In this document: piece by piece, positions 1 through 10,877 of the stretch | How the letters are laid out: each line of letters starts with the position of its first letter | How positions within the stretch are numbered: the first letter of the stretch is position 1 | Assembly (NCBI GenBank): GCA_000827495.1 | Contig: KN817647.1 | Span: 33,088-85,730, forward strand | Source of the DNA: Hypholoma sublateritium FD-334 SS-4 | Taxonomy: Eukaryota > Basidiomycota > Agaricomycetes > Agaricales > Strophariaceae | DNA: 52,643 nucleotides | Direction of reading: 5' to 3' | The notes under the pieces: generated by a model | Told to the model about the DNA's origin: nothing | The model's input: the letters and a program-made list of their open reading frames with translations, nothing else | Database searches by the model: none | Translations under genes and position numbers: made by a program

Positions 1-585
1 AAGTTTGTCAGCTACGATGTGTACAGACAGAACCCACTCTGGGAGTCTGTTGTGGATTCATTACATGTCGAACCCGCTCGCCGAGACAAGTACAACAAGA
101 TTGTTCCCGGCCGCTTTGACATGGCGATGGTCCGAGTTGCGCATATTCCGGGTGACGAATACGGTGTTGAAGGTGAGTGCAGCGGCCAGCCGCTATTACC
201 TCAGTGCCATATTAACTGTATATTAGGGTGGTGTGCGGGGCAGGTCCGATGCATATTTTCCTTACCTACAGAAGCTGTCAACCGCTGGTTTCCCGCCNTC
301 GGGTTCCCTCACAAACACCTGGCATACGTCNAATGGTACACACCTTTTGCCAAAGCACAGATCNACCCAAACAGTCAAATGTATCGCGTCAAGCCTCTTT
401 TGGAGCAGGGAGAACGCAAGGCAAGTATTGTTCCATGTTCTCTGATCCGCCAGAGCTTGCATTTCTTCCCGAAATTTGGTCCTGTAGCCCCCGCAGAATG
501 GAAATCCAGTAATGTATTAGAATCTGCAGAATCTTTCTATGTAAATCCTTTCCTTGACCGATTTAATTTCTCTACCATAGGCTAG
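1..585 (+). CDS. 3' part of a basidiomycete transposase-like hypothetical protein (partial)
   Basis: The frame is open from base 1, so the start lies outside the window. Exon 1-172, a 54-bp GT-AG intron (173-226), and exon 227-585 ending in TAG. Removing the intron joins VEG to WCAGQVRCIFSLP in frame. Visible motifs are GRFDMAMVRV, a conserved block HLAYV-WYTPF, then KASIVP, FPKFGPVAPAEW and a terminal SFYVNPFLDRF. From memory, this block order is frequent at the C-terminus of large repeated proteins in Agaricomycetes, which I associate with Plavaka (CACTA-type) transposases; I could not check this by search. Three N bases fall inside the exons. The catalytic part, if any, is upstream and unseen. 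Confidence is good that this is coding and moderate for the family. Confidence 0.6.
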   Translation, partial: KFVSYDVYRQNPLWESVVDSLHVEPARRDKYNKIVPGRFDMAMVRVAHIPGDEYGVEGECSGQPLLPQCHINCILGWCAGQVRCIFSLPTEAVNRWFPAXGFPHKHLAYVXWYTPFAKAQIXPNSQMYRVKPLLEQGERKASIVPCSLIRQSLHFFPKFGPVAPAEWKSSNVLESAESFYVNPFLDRFNFSTIG

Positions 586-823
586 CCTGAATTAAAATAA
601 ATAAACCATGATATTATGACATTTATCACTTCTGTTAAGCAATGACTTCTGTTCTCAAGCCAACCTCTGGTATCTTGTCGCGCGGGCGGTGGGAGGGGAT
701 GCGGCACCAGNGTGGGAGTTGTGTGCCACCTTGGCACGATCAACAAACTTGGCTGGTTGTTCCTGCCTTGAACTGCACCGCAACGGCCGGCGTCGCGTTC
801 CACTTGTAGCTCGGGGTGGGACT

Positions 824-1065
824 GGCACACTACGCTCTGACCACGTCGAGCCCTAGGCGCCGTCCCCGCCGCTGCAAGCACGCTATACGACCCCCGAAGA
901 CACGTCACCGGAAGACACGTCACCCAAGACTCGANGCAATCGTGCATGCAGAGGGGGACCGGCACACCACGCTCTGACCACGTCGAGCCCTAGGAGCCGT
1001 CCCCATTGCTGCAAGCGCGTTATATGGCGCCCGAAGATCCGACGCCCGAAGACACGTCAGGAAGA
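824..1065. repeat. Imperfect tandem repeat, about 137-bp period, two units
   Basis: A segment beginning GGCACACTACGCTCTGACC at 824 recurs as GGCACACCACGCTCTGACC at 961. Both continue with ACGTCGAGCCCTAGG, a CGCCGTCCCC-type stretch and GAAGACACGTCA. The short word GAAGACACGTCA also recurs between and after the units. No gene is seen between 586 and 1,560. The open frames there run through these repeats and show no family features. Confidence 0.65.
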
Positions 1066-1560
1066 CACGCCCTAGGAGCCGCCCCCGCCCCTGCAACGCA
1101 ATTCGCCAGGCGCACTTAATTGGCACGCGGAGGACGGCACCCTCGCCTGCTCGCACTCGGCTTGCCGGTTGTAGGGGTGCAGCACTCGTCTTGGCCACGC
1201 CGGACTCTGGAGCTGCACCCCTCCACCGCAGGTGGAGTGCTTCCGGAGCGTGCCGTATGATGCACGAAAACACCAAATGGCGCCTGGCGGGTGTATGACA
1301 GCAGCGGGACGTGCCANGTAAGTCCTGCCCGACCGACGACGACGACGGGCACACCGGCGCGTAGGAGGTGGACGACGACGGGTACGCTGGCGCATATGCT
1401 GCGAGGTAACTTCGGTAGCAGCTTATCGTTGGGGGCNGTGACTAATTTACGAGTATAGCTACNATATCCATCNGCACCAGCCCACTCTGAAATTCCAGCA
1501 CTGGTGTTGCTGCAGGCCCAAGACATTCCTGAGACTGCTATGTCTCGGGGGTCTCCCTCC

Positions 1561-1568
1561 TTTAAATA
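1561..1568 (+). promoter_or_regulatory. Possible TATA box of the 1,672 gene
   Basis: TTTAAATA lies about 104 bp before the ATG at 1,672, after a pyrimidine-rich stretch. A further ATG at 1,618 is followed directly by GTCAGT and later by ATAG, so the true start could lie in an upstream exon. Confidence 0.3.
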
Positions 1569-1671
1569 CCTTCGACATGCGTTTCCTTTCGCATTTTGCT
1601 ACTGCCTGCGTCTCATCATGGTCAGTTTATTTCGACCATTCTCTGCACAGCTGCTAATATCAATATCATAG

Positions 1672-2441
1672 ATGCCTCGCGCTACNGCCACCAAAGCAAA
1701 NCCGNCTCAGGCTCGGCCTCGTAAACCCCGNCTTTCGAAGTCTGCTGCTATGTTGGAGCAGCTGCAGCCGCTGCTCCGTGGAGCCGCTGCTGGCAGGACT
1801 TTGGATCCAGTGAATATAGCAGAGCCCGTTGGGCTGACAACGCNNAGCAAAAAGAAGTCGGCTGAGGCTACTTCATCAGAAGCTGTGCCCCCTGCGGGGT
1901 AAGTTATGTCTCTCATCTCCCATTGATGCTTTCCTGAGACTTAATATGTTCATTTAGGCCGTCNTCATCTCGCTCACAGGGCCACATCACCCTTGCTCAT
2001 GGCACTGGGGTGGTGGAGGGCTCTAGTTCTGAAAGCGAGGTTGATCCCAATGANCACCTTCCTGCCGCAGCTGCTGCTCAGCGGCGTGCCGACAAGGCTC
2101 GGGCAGCCCCGGCTGTCGAACCTGCCGCTGACAACGACTCCGACATCTACATGCCTTCGGACAATGCTCCCAACTCGGATGGCGATGAAGATATGATGGA
2201 GGTCTTTCTTCACGAGGCGTGGAGTACCTTTTCACAGATTTCCAACTCCAACTACGATGATTTTACGGCCTACAAGCAAGTTCAGGCCGCCCAAAAGGCG
2301 CAGGGGGAAGAAAACACCAAGTTACGCGGAGAGGTGGCCGGACTCAAGGCTGAGCTCGTCGAATCGCGCCGCCGCTTTGATGCCCTATGCAAAGATGTCT
2401 CTTCTTTTACTTCTCAGTTCCACAAAGAGTTCCGCCAGTAG
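1672..2441 (+). CDS. Hypothetical protein with C-terminal coiled coil, 236 aa
   Basis: Two exons, 1672-1898 and 1958-2441, are joined by a GT-AG intron (GTAAGT...TTTAG) that keeps frame. The protein starts with a basic, Ala/Pro-rich segment (KPxLSKSAAML), has an acidic low-complexity middle (SSSESEVD; DNDSDIYMPSDN; SDGDEDMME), and ends in a region with heptad-like spacing (AAQKAQGEENTKLRGEVAGL to FRQ) that I read as a coiled coil. I recognise no catalytic domain. It lies on the same strand as the partial transposase-like gene and the next gene, with similar design (disordered, charged N-terminus and helical C-terminus), so it may be a passenger gene of one element. Several N bases make a few residues unknown. 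Confidence 0.55.
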
Positions 2442-2886
2442 ATATATTCTATGACTTGGCCATTATGTACATGTATACTATCAATATTATCAGCTATGTA
2501 GAATTGCAGCCACATTGACTGATACAGTGGATATTAATGAACTCAGGAATAATAAGCAAGTCAAGAGACATCGCCCGAAATAGATATGATGACTCAACGC
2601 CAAGCCGCAATTACAACGTGCGTCTCTGAAGCTTCCCGCCTACTCCCACCTCTTCCTGCTACAATTTCCAAAGCACTGGCTTCATGGAGTCTTACTGCAG
2701 GCTCTATGGCTGTACATGCTTGGAGGACNTNCTTCCTGGATGAGGATAATATCTATGGTAAGTTGGCCCCTTCGCTGTGCCTGCGGAATCAATGACTGAT
2801 CGACTGGGGATGAAGTTTTTGCAAGTTCNGCTCTCGCTGTTATCCTTCCTTCTGCCTCCCTTGGATTCCTTCCACCACCATCCATT

Positions 2887-4031
2887 ATGGCTTCCTCTCG
2901 AGCCAAGCGCTCTGTGTCCGAAGCCCAGCCACACACACCACCTGCTACGGTGCCTTTGGAGCCGTCATCCGCCAAGCGCCGCAAAGTGCGCAAAAGCAAA
3001 ACCNGTGCTGCATCCGAGTCCGCCAGCCCTCTGAAGCCCCACCGCAAACAACATCTGGAGGAGTCCCCAGGGCAGGATGTTCTGCAGGAGAGTCAGAGTG
3101 GTATTCCAAGCCCAGAGACCATGCAGGACTACAGGTGAGCACTAGTAGTTTCTCGTTGCTGAAGTACTATTCGCTGAATGTGTTGAGTCGTAGGTTCTTC
3201 GGAGAATCTCAAATCCCGGATACCTACGACACCCAGCCAGACAAGCCCGAGTACCACAGGTATGTAATTATTCTCTCGGCGATGCTCNTGCTGTATTGAC
3301 CAATTTGANGAACATTTGATCTGTTTTCTGATAGGCGTTCCACCGGTTCACCTACTGGAGCCTTCAAAGCACCAGAAGTGAACTCTTTGGATTACTATAA
3401 TCCTCGGGGAGTCCCCAACTGGCCATCATCGAATATCAAGGACTGGGCCCGGAATTTCAAGCTCTTCAAGTCGCCTTCAGCTGCGCGGAGTCCCGAAAAA
3501 CACACCGACTTCGACGTTTTCTGTGACCCAGCACCTGCAGCCACCAGTGACCATGACGGGGTTACCCCGGCCCTTGCACCCTCTCCCACCAATCCCTTCA
3601 CCGCTGCCGAATCTGCGCGCCAGCCACTGACTGAAATTGTCACCGACATCGTCNATGGATCCATAACTGGCGAGTCCGATGAAGAGGAGAACATCGCCCC
3701 TGTTCGTGCTGGAGTNGGTGCAGATGATTGTCAAGCCNCTGCTCATATCGAGCCTGTGGGTGGTTCGGACGAGATTGAAAGGGGGGCAGATTCGGCGTGT
3801 GATGCGCTTGGGAGTGCTCAAAAACTGATCGAACAGGCATTAGCTCAACGCCAACAGGACTGCGTGGAGCTGTCCGCTCTTCGCGCCAGTGCTGCTATGC
3901 ATGAACAGGAAGCTTCTCAGCGAAGCTTGCGCATCAACGGCTTGCTCGACCGCCTGACTGCTGCAGCGACTTCCTTGTCGTCTATTCAGGAGGATCTTGC
4001 TGGTTTCACTACTGAGATTGCCTCGGCTTAA
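2887..4031 (+). CDS. Hypothetical protein with basic NLS-like and helical C-terminal region, 336 aa
   Basis: Three exons, 2887-3134, 3194-3259 and 3335-4031, all with GT-AG junctions in frame (the joints fall in Arg codons). Near the N-terminus a basic cluster (SAKRRKVRKSK, about residues 28-39) looks like a nuclear localisation signal. The middle is Pro/Ser/Glu-rich, with SLDYYNPRGVPNWPSSNIK and DWARNFKLFKSP as the only strikingly ordered part. The last about 80 residues (from GSAQKLIEQALAQRQQD) are helical and coiled-coil-like, ending DLAGFTTEIASA. I do not recognise the family. The layout parallels the gene at 1,672-2,441, which suggests the two belong together, possibly as accessory genes of a mobile element whose transposase end lies at 1-585. 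Confidence 0.55.
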
Positions 4032-5532
4032 ATTTTCTTTTTATTGTCTCCTTTACTACCACCCCTCACCCTAAAAGTACTAAAGTACATATATAAAATG
4101 GTCGCTATTACCTTGAATTATAAAATTGTCATACAGTTACATGAATTTGACACNGGAGGATCTTGCATCGGGAACTTAAAGTTGAGGTGAGGTGTTCAAC
4201 ATATTCTTTTAAAATAAGTGTGTATAATACCATGTGTACAAGGAGTCTGTNCTAACCAGATTGTACATAAACTAAACGAAGTTAATAGACAGTAATGCCA
4301 AGGAGACGAGGTTGAAATTAGCGCATGTTAGTTTGGCTTAGTTTGGCCAGCGCTTATCTCAATCATTTCGTGCTTACCCCCAGTAATCATTGCTTATGCC
4401 CAAATGAGGGTTTTCCAGATGATGCTGTCCAGCGCCGGTGGTATGCATGCGGAGACTCGAGAGGTCAGAGAGAGGTGCAGAGCTATAGCGGTATGCGATA
4501 TTCCATGAGATAGCGTGGCTGACGACTCTCATGGATGGTTAGAACGGAACTCACTGAAGCGCGCTTTCAACGGTGCCCGGGCCCCGGGCCCACCTTCACA
4601 CGTGACAATTTTAGCCAAATTTCAAAGTTATGTTCAAGTTATGTTTCAAAGTTATCCCGGTTGGGATTAAAACCCATGTCCAGCCTTGGTCCAGCCGAGC
4701 CCCGGACATATCTTAAAGTTGTCTTCACAAAGTTATCCCAGTTGGGATTAAAACCCATGTCGCTTTGTATATGTAGACTAGGCCAGGCTGATGATGTCAA
4801 ATAGAACTTTTGAACCAGCAACAAATTTTCCAACTGCTGGACAAGAGGCCCGCCATAAAGCTGGATCTCGAGGAGATAGCTTCCGCAGATGCGACGGCGC
4901 CGTCCTGGTGAATGTAGCGATCTCGTATTTGCGACCAACAAGAGAAAGAGCAGCTTTGGCCAGCTCACCGCGTCTCTACACCCTTACCTATCAATATTGG
5001 TCAACCGCTGGTTCGCAGCGTCCAGTGTGCACAACCTTTCTCTTTATCTCTGTGAGAAGTAGGCAGAAGACCTTAACGAAGCCCAACATCACTGTCTAGA
5101 ATGCACTCACCAGCCCTCATCACCTCACATGGTCAATCCAGACTCCAGAGCGGGAATGTAATAGCTGATTCCACGGCGATCTCAGACAAGGGGATCCATA
5201 TAGTCAAAGAGTTCAATCAGTGCTTAACAACTGAGGCACTTCGATTCCGCGGGCGTGACGAATATGCAAGGTTAGGACAAAATCCTGGGCGAGGCGAGGA
5301 ACAGCGAGCGAGTAGAGCGTTTCTCAGATCCATGTCCTCGAGATCTCACGAGCGAATAATCTGTAAAATCAAAAGTAGTAAAAATGATCCGGGTCGCCCA
5401 CAAATCTCAAAAACTGCGCGCATAGAGCGAGAATAGGATGCATAAACTGGATGTGACGTATAACATACAAAGCATGTGGTGGGTGCAATCCCTCTCATTT
5501 TGACATATAACCGAGCCCTCCTCACAAATCGC
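4032..5532. other. Intergenic stretch with a short direct repeat; no gene supported
   Basis: Only short unsupported frames are present. A sequence of about 33 bp ending TTGGGATTAAAACCCATGTC at 4,680 is repeated with one change, ending at about 4,761, a spacing of about 81 bp. Near 4,577 there is a GC-rich palindromic run (CCCGGGCCCCGGGCCC). The 3' untranslated region of the eL14 gene should lie at the right end. Confidence 0.5.
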
Positions 5533-6221
5533 TTAAGCCTTCTTCGCTTTAACGACAGCCTTGCGGACAACGTCGTTCCTCTGCTTCTTGGCCAGCATAA
5601 CGGAGAAGCGGCCGAAGTCGCTCAGTGCCCGCCTCTTCTCGATGGCAGCGCGCTTGGTGGCCCACACTGAGTTGGTCCACTTCTCCACGATAGCCTCCTT
5701 CTCGAGGTACTTCTTCACAACGCCTGAGCCAGCAGCGCGGGGGAGGGCGGTGACGGTGTGGGGCGTGAGGGTGAGGTGCTTGAAGGGGTACGACTGGCGG
5801 GGGACGTCGGTGGTGGGACCGTCAATCATGGCCTACAGAGGGTCAGCACCAGGGTGTGCTAGAAAACAAATAAACATACGCGCTTGTGGTCGATGATCTC
5901 AGTGATCACGGCGATGCGGCCGGCGGAGGGACCGGCGTTGAGGAGGACAACTGAGCGCGGTCAGCGAATTTGCACAAATACGATAAGCGGAATAGCGCAC
6001 CTCGTCCGACCTCAACGAAGCGCTTGAAATTTGATTCCTGGAACGGCATAGAGTCAGCTCCAGTTTTGCAAGTGCATTAGACATCCCGCGGCGGCTCCGG
6101 CGTCATCCAAGTGCCTCCCAACCAATCCATCCCTTCCGGTGCTCCAATTCCTCCCATTTCGCCGCAGAATGTCTCTAAAGATCAAAGGTTCGGCCTAAGC
6201 GGGAGGTGTGCTTACCGACAT
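5533..6221 (-). CDS. rpl14: 60S ribosomal protein eL14, 137 aa
   Basis: Cytosolic large-subunit ribosomal protein eL14. Four exons read from the right: 6216-6221 (just ATG TCG), 6001-6037, 5880-5950 and 5533-5832. All introns are GT-AG and the frame is kept. The product starts MSESNFKRFVEVGR, then VVLLNAGPSAGRIAVI, TEIIDHKRAMIDGPTT (the eL14 core, equivalent to the HKR-ALIDGP signature), VPRQSYPFKHLTLTP, and ends in a lysine-rich tail VRKAVVKAKKA. A length of 137 aa is normal for fungal eL14. The start is chosen because exon 1 contributes only Met-Ser before a 178-bp first intron, which is common in fungal ribosomal protein genes. There are no odd residues, so the gene looks functional. Confidence 0.96.
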
Positions 6222-7228
6222 CGTAGATTTGGTGCTTGAGGATGGGCTGGGCGGTGTCGGGCTGTCGTTGTGGTCGTCTGATGGACGGTGGCTGAGTTTC
6301 CGCTCCTGCTTGGCTGTGTTTGGATCGCAAGCCTCTGCGACAGTTTCTTAGCCGCATCACCGTTTCCGAGTCAACGACACCTACATCGCCACGAACTGCC
6401 AACGGACTGCAGCCAGCCTTCATATACGGACCTTCTTCATCACCCTCCGGCGATGTGTACTAGGTCTTACATCATCTTGCTCCTCAACATACGTCTAGAG
6501 TCTTCATGCTGTGCTCTAATATTAGTAATACTCTGACTCATCACTCATACCCATTGCGTCGAATCAGATGAACTCGACGAGGTTAAATTTCTTGTTCGTT
6601 ACAGGAGATTTTTCCGTGGCTAGCAATGTACTGCGAATGTTCTATAATGCTGCCTAGGCACGTCTGACGGATTCTACGGACATATCTGGATGATGGATGG
6701 ATATTTTTCCTCGTCAAACACTGCCCATCTAGCCAGCTTTCCGGGGCATCTAGATATTCTTGCGGGGACTGCTGGATAGATACCACCGCTCGACTGACTT
6801 TGCTTTACTTCATCAAATTTAGTTGTATGCTCTTACGAAGGGAAATTCTTGTCGCCTGACCGCTAAACATCCATCCTCCTATATGTTACTCGTCCAGACA
6901 GTCGTCTGAGGAACGCACATCCATGGGCACTGGAGCCAGCCCATGAGACTTTGGATACTATTGGTTCCTATTGAAGACGGTGCTATGTAGAGAGCGATGG
7001 AAGATACCAACCAGTCGAAGTCTCGCACTGTTCTCCTTCACATCGCACATAAAACACTCCATGCCCACAAAGGCCAACTTAGTCTGGGAAAGGGCAGAAT
7101 CATTCGAGATCGAGAAATACAAGTTACGAGCACAGTATCTAATAATGGACACGAAGCGGGATACAGCATACAACGCCCTGCAATAAATAAATCCAGCTAA
7201 GCACAACGACAGATTCTCAATGAGCTCT
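6222..7228. other. Intergenic region between eL14 start and peroxidase 3' end; no gene seen
   Basis: It should contain the eL14 promoter at its left and the peroxidase 3' untranslated region at its right. Short frames on both strands have no recognisable features. Confidence 0.5.
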
Positions 7229-9015
7229 TTAAGAGTCGTCGTCGTCGTCGGCCTGGGGGCTGGGAAGCACAACATGTCAGCAAGCAGAGATGTGAAGTAC
7301 AACGAAATTGTCGCACATGGCAGGAACGGAGGTCGCGGGACCTGGTTGAGTGGCGAGCGACGGGAACGCAGCAGTAGCGCACTAGTCAACACTTTAGCTG
7401 TGCCTCATGCATTGCATTGTAGAGAGACTCACAGCCTGCTCAATGTCGTTCATTGTCAAACCAGGAGGGAGGGTCGCTGGGCCACCGGTGAACGGGATGG
7501 CCGCGGGAATAACTTCGCTGCAGTCAGTCAGCTAATCGAAGATTCATATAATCAATTTTGTTCAATGATATGTTGACAGGTTTCCCTACCTCGTCCTGGT
7601 TCTGACCCAAGAGCGAGAGCTTAAGGACACCCTGGCCGAAGGCTTCGGCCATAGCAGCCTGGTTGTCTAGAATAAAATTTACATGAGATCATCGGACATA
7701 ATGATGAGATGGTACAAATGCCACTTACTGGCGAAAGACTGCCAGGCGCAGTTTGTCTGCGAGTCACGGGCGAGCTTTTCCGGGAGAGTCAAAATCGCAC
7801 TTGACATACTGAAGAACACTATTAACTTACGAGATGGTCTGACTGCAGGCGCACTGTGCCTAAAACTGAGGTTTCGGTCTCTCCTTGGTTGCCTCCTTGT
7901 CTGTAAACATATATTCTTTAGTACCATATTTTTGGTGAGATGACGCAGCTACGTACCCGGTGAAAATAGTGCCGCGCAGCTGCACGTCGACGAATATTTG
8001 GGCTAAGAAATATGTGAGCTCATTTAATTAAAGCCACATATCGGCGGCAAAGTCTTACTGTCAAATACAGAGGGCGTTTGGTCGAACGGAAGGCTGATTG
8101 GGATGAAGGTGGTCAATAATCTTATGTCAGTAGTAGGTAGACACAATGCTTACCCTTGCAGACCCGGTACGACATCGTCAGCTCCAGCAACACTGTGCGA
8201 CCCACCGACTACAGCAACGATCTCCTCGGGCGTTGTGAATCCGACCTCTCCGAAGCGTTGGACAATAGACGCAACACTGTCGAACGGCTGGGGAACGAGG
8301 TTGGGCGGCGATGCCGCTTTGGGCTGAGCACGTCCCATAAAGAACGGAATGCGAGGGGCACCCGGGCATTGCACGAGACTGAGTGCACCGGCGAGCTGAA
8401 TGCTGTTAAATATTCAGTGAATACATGTACAGGAATTCATATTGGTACAGAAACTCGTACAAGTCACCGGGGCTCATTGTGTTAGAGTGCTTTAGGAGGA
8501 ATGGGCCAATCTCGTCGAGGATGTCATCGATACCAAGGTTGGCAGGGAAGGTTAGCTCAGTTTCATTGAAGGTTGCAATAGAGCCGTCAGCTCCTCCACC
8601 CCTGCATATTTGCGTATTAGGATCATATGCTGTTGTTTCAAAAATAAAAAATGAACTTACCCTGCCGTAGGAGAAATACCAATAGCATCGTGGAAGACGA
8701 GGCGAAGAGCACCGTGAGCCTGTACAAATGTCAACCTCTGGACTTGTATGTCGAATACAGAGAAAAACTTACACTGTCGCCGCATTCATTTGTAAGAAAA
8801 TTCTCCTGTATGTCTTGGACCACCGGGAACAGAGAGCAACACGCTAGGTTAATGGCAGTGTTGACACCATCCGGGCACAAAGCCCGCCTCGTCCTGAGTG
8901 CTGTAAGAACAATGAGGAAATTGTAGACTCGGAGATTATCTAGGCTGGACGCACCATTGACAGACAGAAGAGGAAGAGAGAGAGCGAGAGCGGATAGAGC
9001 AGCGCTGAAAACCAT
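7229..9015 (-). CDS. Secreted class II heme peroxidase (manganese-peroxidase type, atypical Mn site), 372 aa precursor
   Basis: Thirteen exons read from the right: 8955-9015, 8773-8900, 8661-8719, 8449-8601, 8154-8402, 8059-8093, 7957-8002, 7831-7900, 7729-7774, 7590-7666, 7433-7531, 7317-7381, 7229-7259. Every joint is GT-AG and the total is 373 codons. A signal peptide (MVFSAALSALALSLPLLSVN) and a short propeptide ending in Arg-Arg precede the mature start ALCPDG. Distal heme side: Arg and His in LRLVFHDAIGIS. Proximal His: GGSHSVAGAD. Calcium-site motif: GGGADGSI. Eight Cys, consistent with four disulfides, and a short tail ending ADDDDDS, as in short secreted peroxidases. The three Mn ligand positions (Glu, Glu, Asp in classical enzymes) read Asp (CGD), Gly (AHG) and Asp (GAD). 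The position of the surface catalytic Trp of lignin and versatile peroxidases is Val. It may therefore be an atypical Mn peroxidase or a generic low-potential peroxidase. Confidence 0.93.
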
Positions 9016-9094
9016 CTTCGATTCTGAGATGCTCGGAGTAGTAGAAAGCTAGGAATTTATTCTGCCTTGGCTCTAACAGCGAATACTCGTAGCC

Positions 9095-9102
9095 CTTTTA
9101 TA
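9095..9102 (-). promoter_or_regulatory. TATA box of the peroxidase gene
   Basis: On the minus strand this reads TATAAAAG, 79 bp before the peroxidase ATG (9,015), a normal place for a fungal TATA box in a regulated secreted-enzyme gene. Confidence 0.65.
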
Positions 9103-10877
9103 CATTGTCTGTGTGATAAAGCTCCCAATTCAACCAGACATTCGTTGACCAACGGAGTCTGCATACCTATCATTCCTACTAGCACACCCAAGTGTTTCCC
9201 AACGACTGTGAGAATCCAATGCGCCGGAAACCGTGCTCAATGAGTGAATGTCTGCATGGCAATCTCGCGACGTTAGCAGAACCGAGGCCCGAAGAAATTT
9301 AGCCCACGGCCGTGGGCAGCGGTTCTATAAAGTATGTTCCTCAACAATGGCAAACATTATCAGGGAACGCCAAACTGTACCTAATGCTGGCTGATGCTTC
9401 TGCTTGCCTCGAATGCGTTGAACCCAATTGGATGTTATTCACGGGCCTCTTTTAAAAACCGGTGGCCCGGTTTTCCACGTTTGCGGCCTATATCAACATT
9501 TTATCAATCTTCACTTACGCCCTCGAGATGATCGATGAAGCTATCATGTCTCGGTGCCGAAATAGAACTGTCACGGCAGTGGGCACTGTTTGTATGCAGG
9601 ATGGTTGTATATGGTTTGATTCTGCGTTTGTTTTTCGTGGATGTCTGAAGATACAAAACACTGGTTGTAGACTTTCTCAGTGGGATATGCTCATAACTGA
9701 TACATGCCTCGCAAGTGAAGTCGGGTATAGGTCTTCCTCTGAAAGATGATCAACGAACGTGAGCCTAAACCAGCACAAAGGGCGATACCGTAGATTTGGA
9801 TGATCCAGACAGAACTAGCGTCAGAATAGAATCTGAGAACAGTATATCTTTCGCGTCGAAGATAGTTCCAATTGGCCGAACCGCTGGTCGGCAGACTTTT
9901 TTTTTAGAATTGGCGTTAAAAATAGGCGACAAAGATAGAAATAGACTGACCACTCTTATCTAAATATAGAAATTGAATTGAAATATAAATACGTTCTTTC
10001 GCACAACAATGACACAGATGACACGCAACGGACGTTGTAAAAGCCTGCTATCCACTGGTCGGGTGCCAGTCTGAAGACCACTCTACACAATGTCCCATCT
10101 AAGGAGAGTGCACAAGCGGCCTGGAACTGGAAATAAAGAGTTCGGATGCGTAAATGCCAGTGAATGATAATCACACAGACCAAACGATGCCACTGCAAAG
10201 AAGCGGCGGAAACTGGTTTGAGGCGATGACGCCGGCGCGGTGATGGTAGTTGACATGAGCTTATTTAAACCATGGATCTCCTTCGTCAATTTTTGCGATG
10301 GGAACTACGTCTCCGAGCCCAAGGTATGCTCACCCAGTTTCACATGAGACCATGATTTGTATTCTTCAAAGTTGGAATGGTTGCTCCTTGAGCTCCACAA
10401 ACATTATTTCAGGATTCGCTTACGTCAAGGACTGTGGAAATTCAATCGGAAGGCCTTCAAGAGCGTGCCAGTTTACATACACCCCACGTTGGTACCCTAT
10501 GGCTCCTGCTTGTTTCAGAAAGGGTACTAAGGTGTATATGGTACTGGAACTCACAACGTAGTGGGGCTATTATTCTTCCTTTTTAATATAATTTAGATGC
10601 ATGGCTGACTGGCACTTATATGACTCGCACGCTATTCTACTCGTGCGATAACCGGGCACTCGCATTGGTCGAGGCGAAGATTCCAGTTTAGACTTTACTT
10701 GCATTGGCGAGAAAAGATGTCTTTATGAAGCTTGATGTCATGAATTTAGCTAGTAGACCTTCAGTAGACCTCTCTGAAACTTCGAGCGGCTTGATATTCG
10801 GCATTCGGTAGCTGTATTTCTAGTGCAGACGTACAACTACAGGCGAGATAAACAGCCTCTGTAAATCACAAGGGCAC
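9103..10877. other. Long intergenic region; no gene supported
   Basis: It contains the upstream region of the peroxidase and of the F-box-like gene. Frames at 9,462-9,749 and 10,298-10,561 lack any family feature or clear splice context and are left out. Confidence 0.5.

Noticed and set aside
9462..9749. A 95-codon frame between the peroxidase and the F-box-like gene
   Set aside because: No recognisable features and no splice or promoter context; chance length is plausible.
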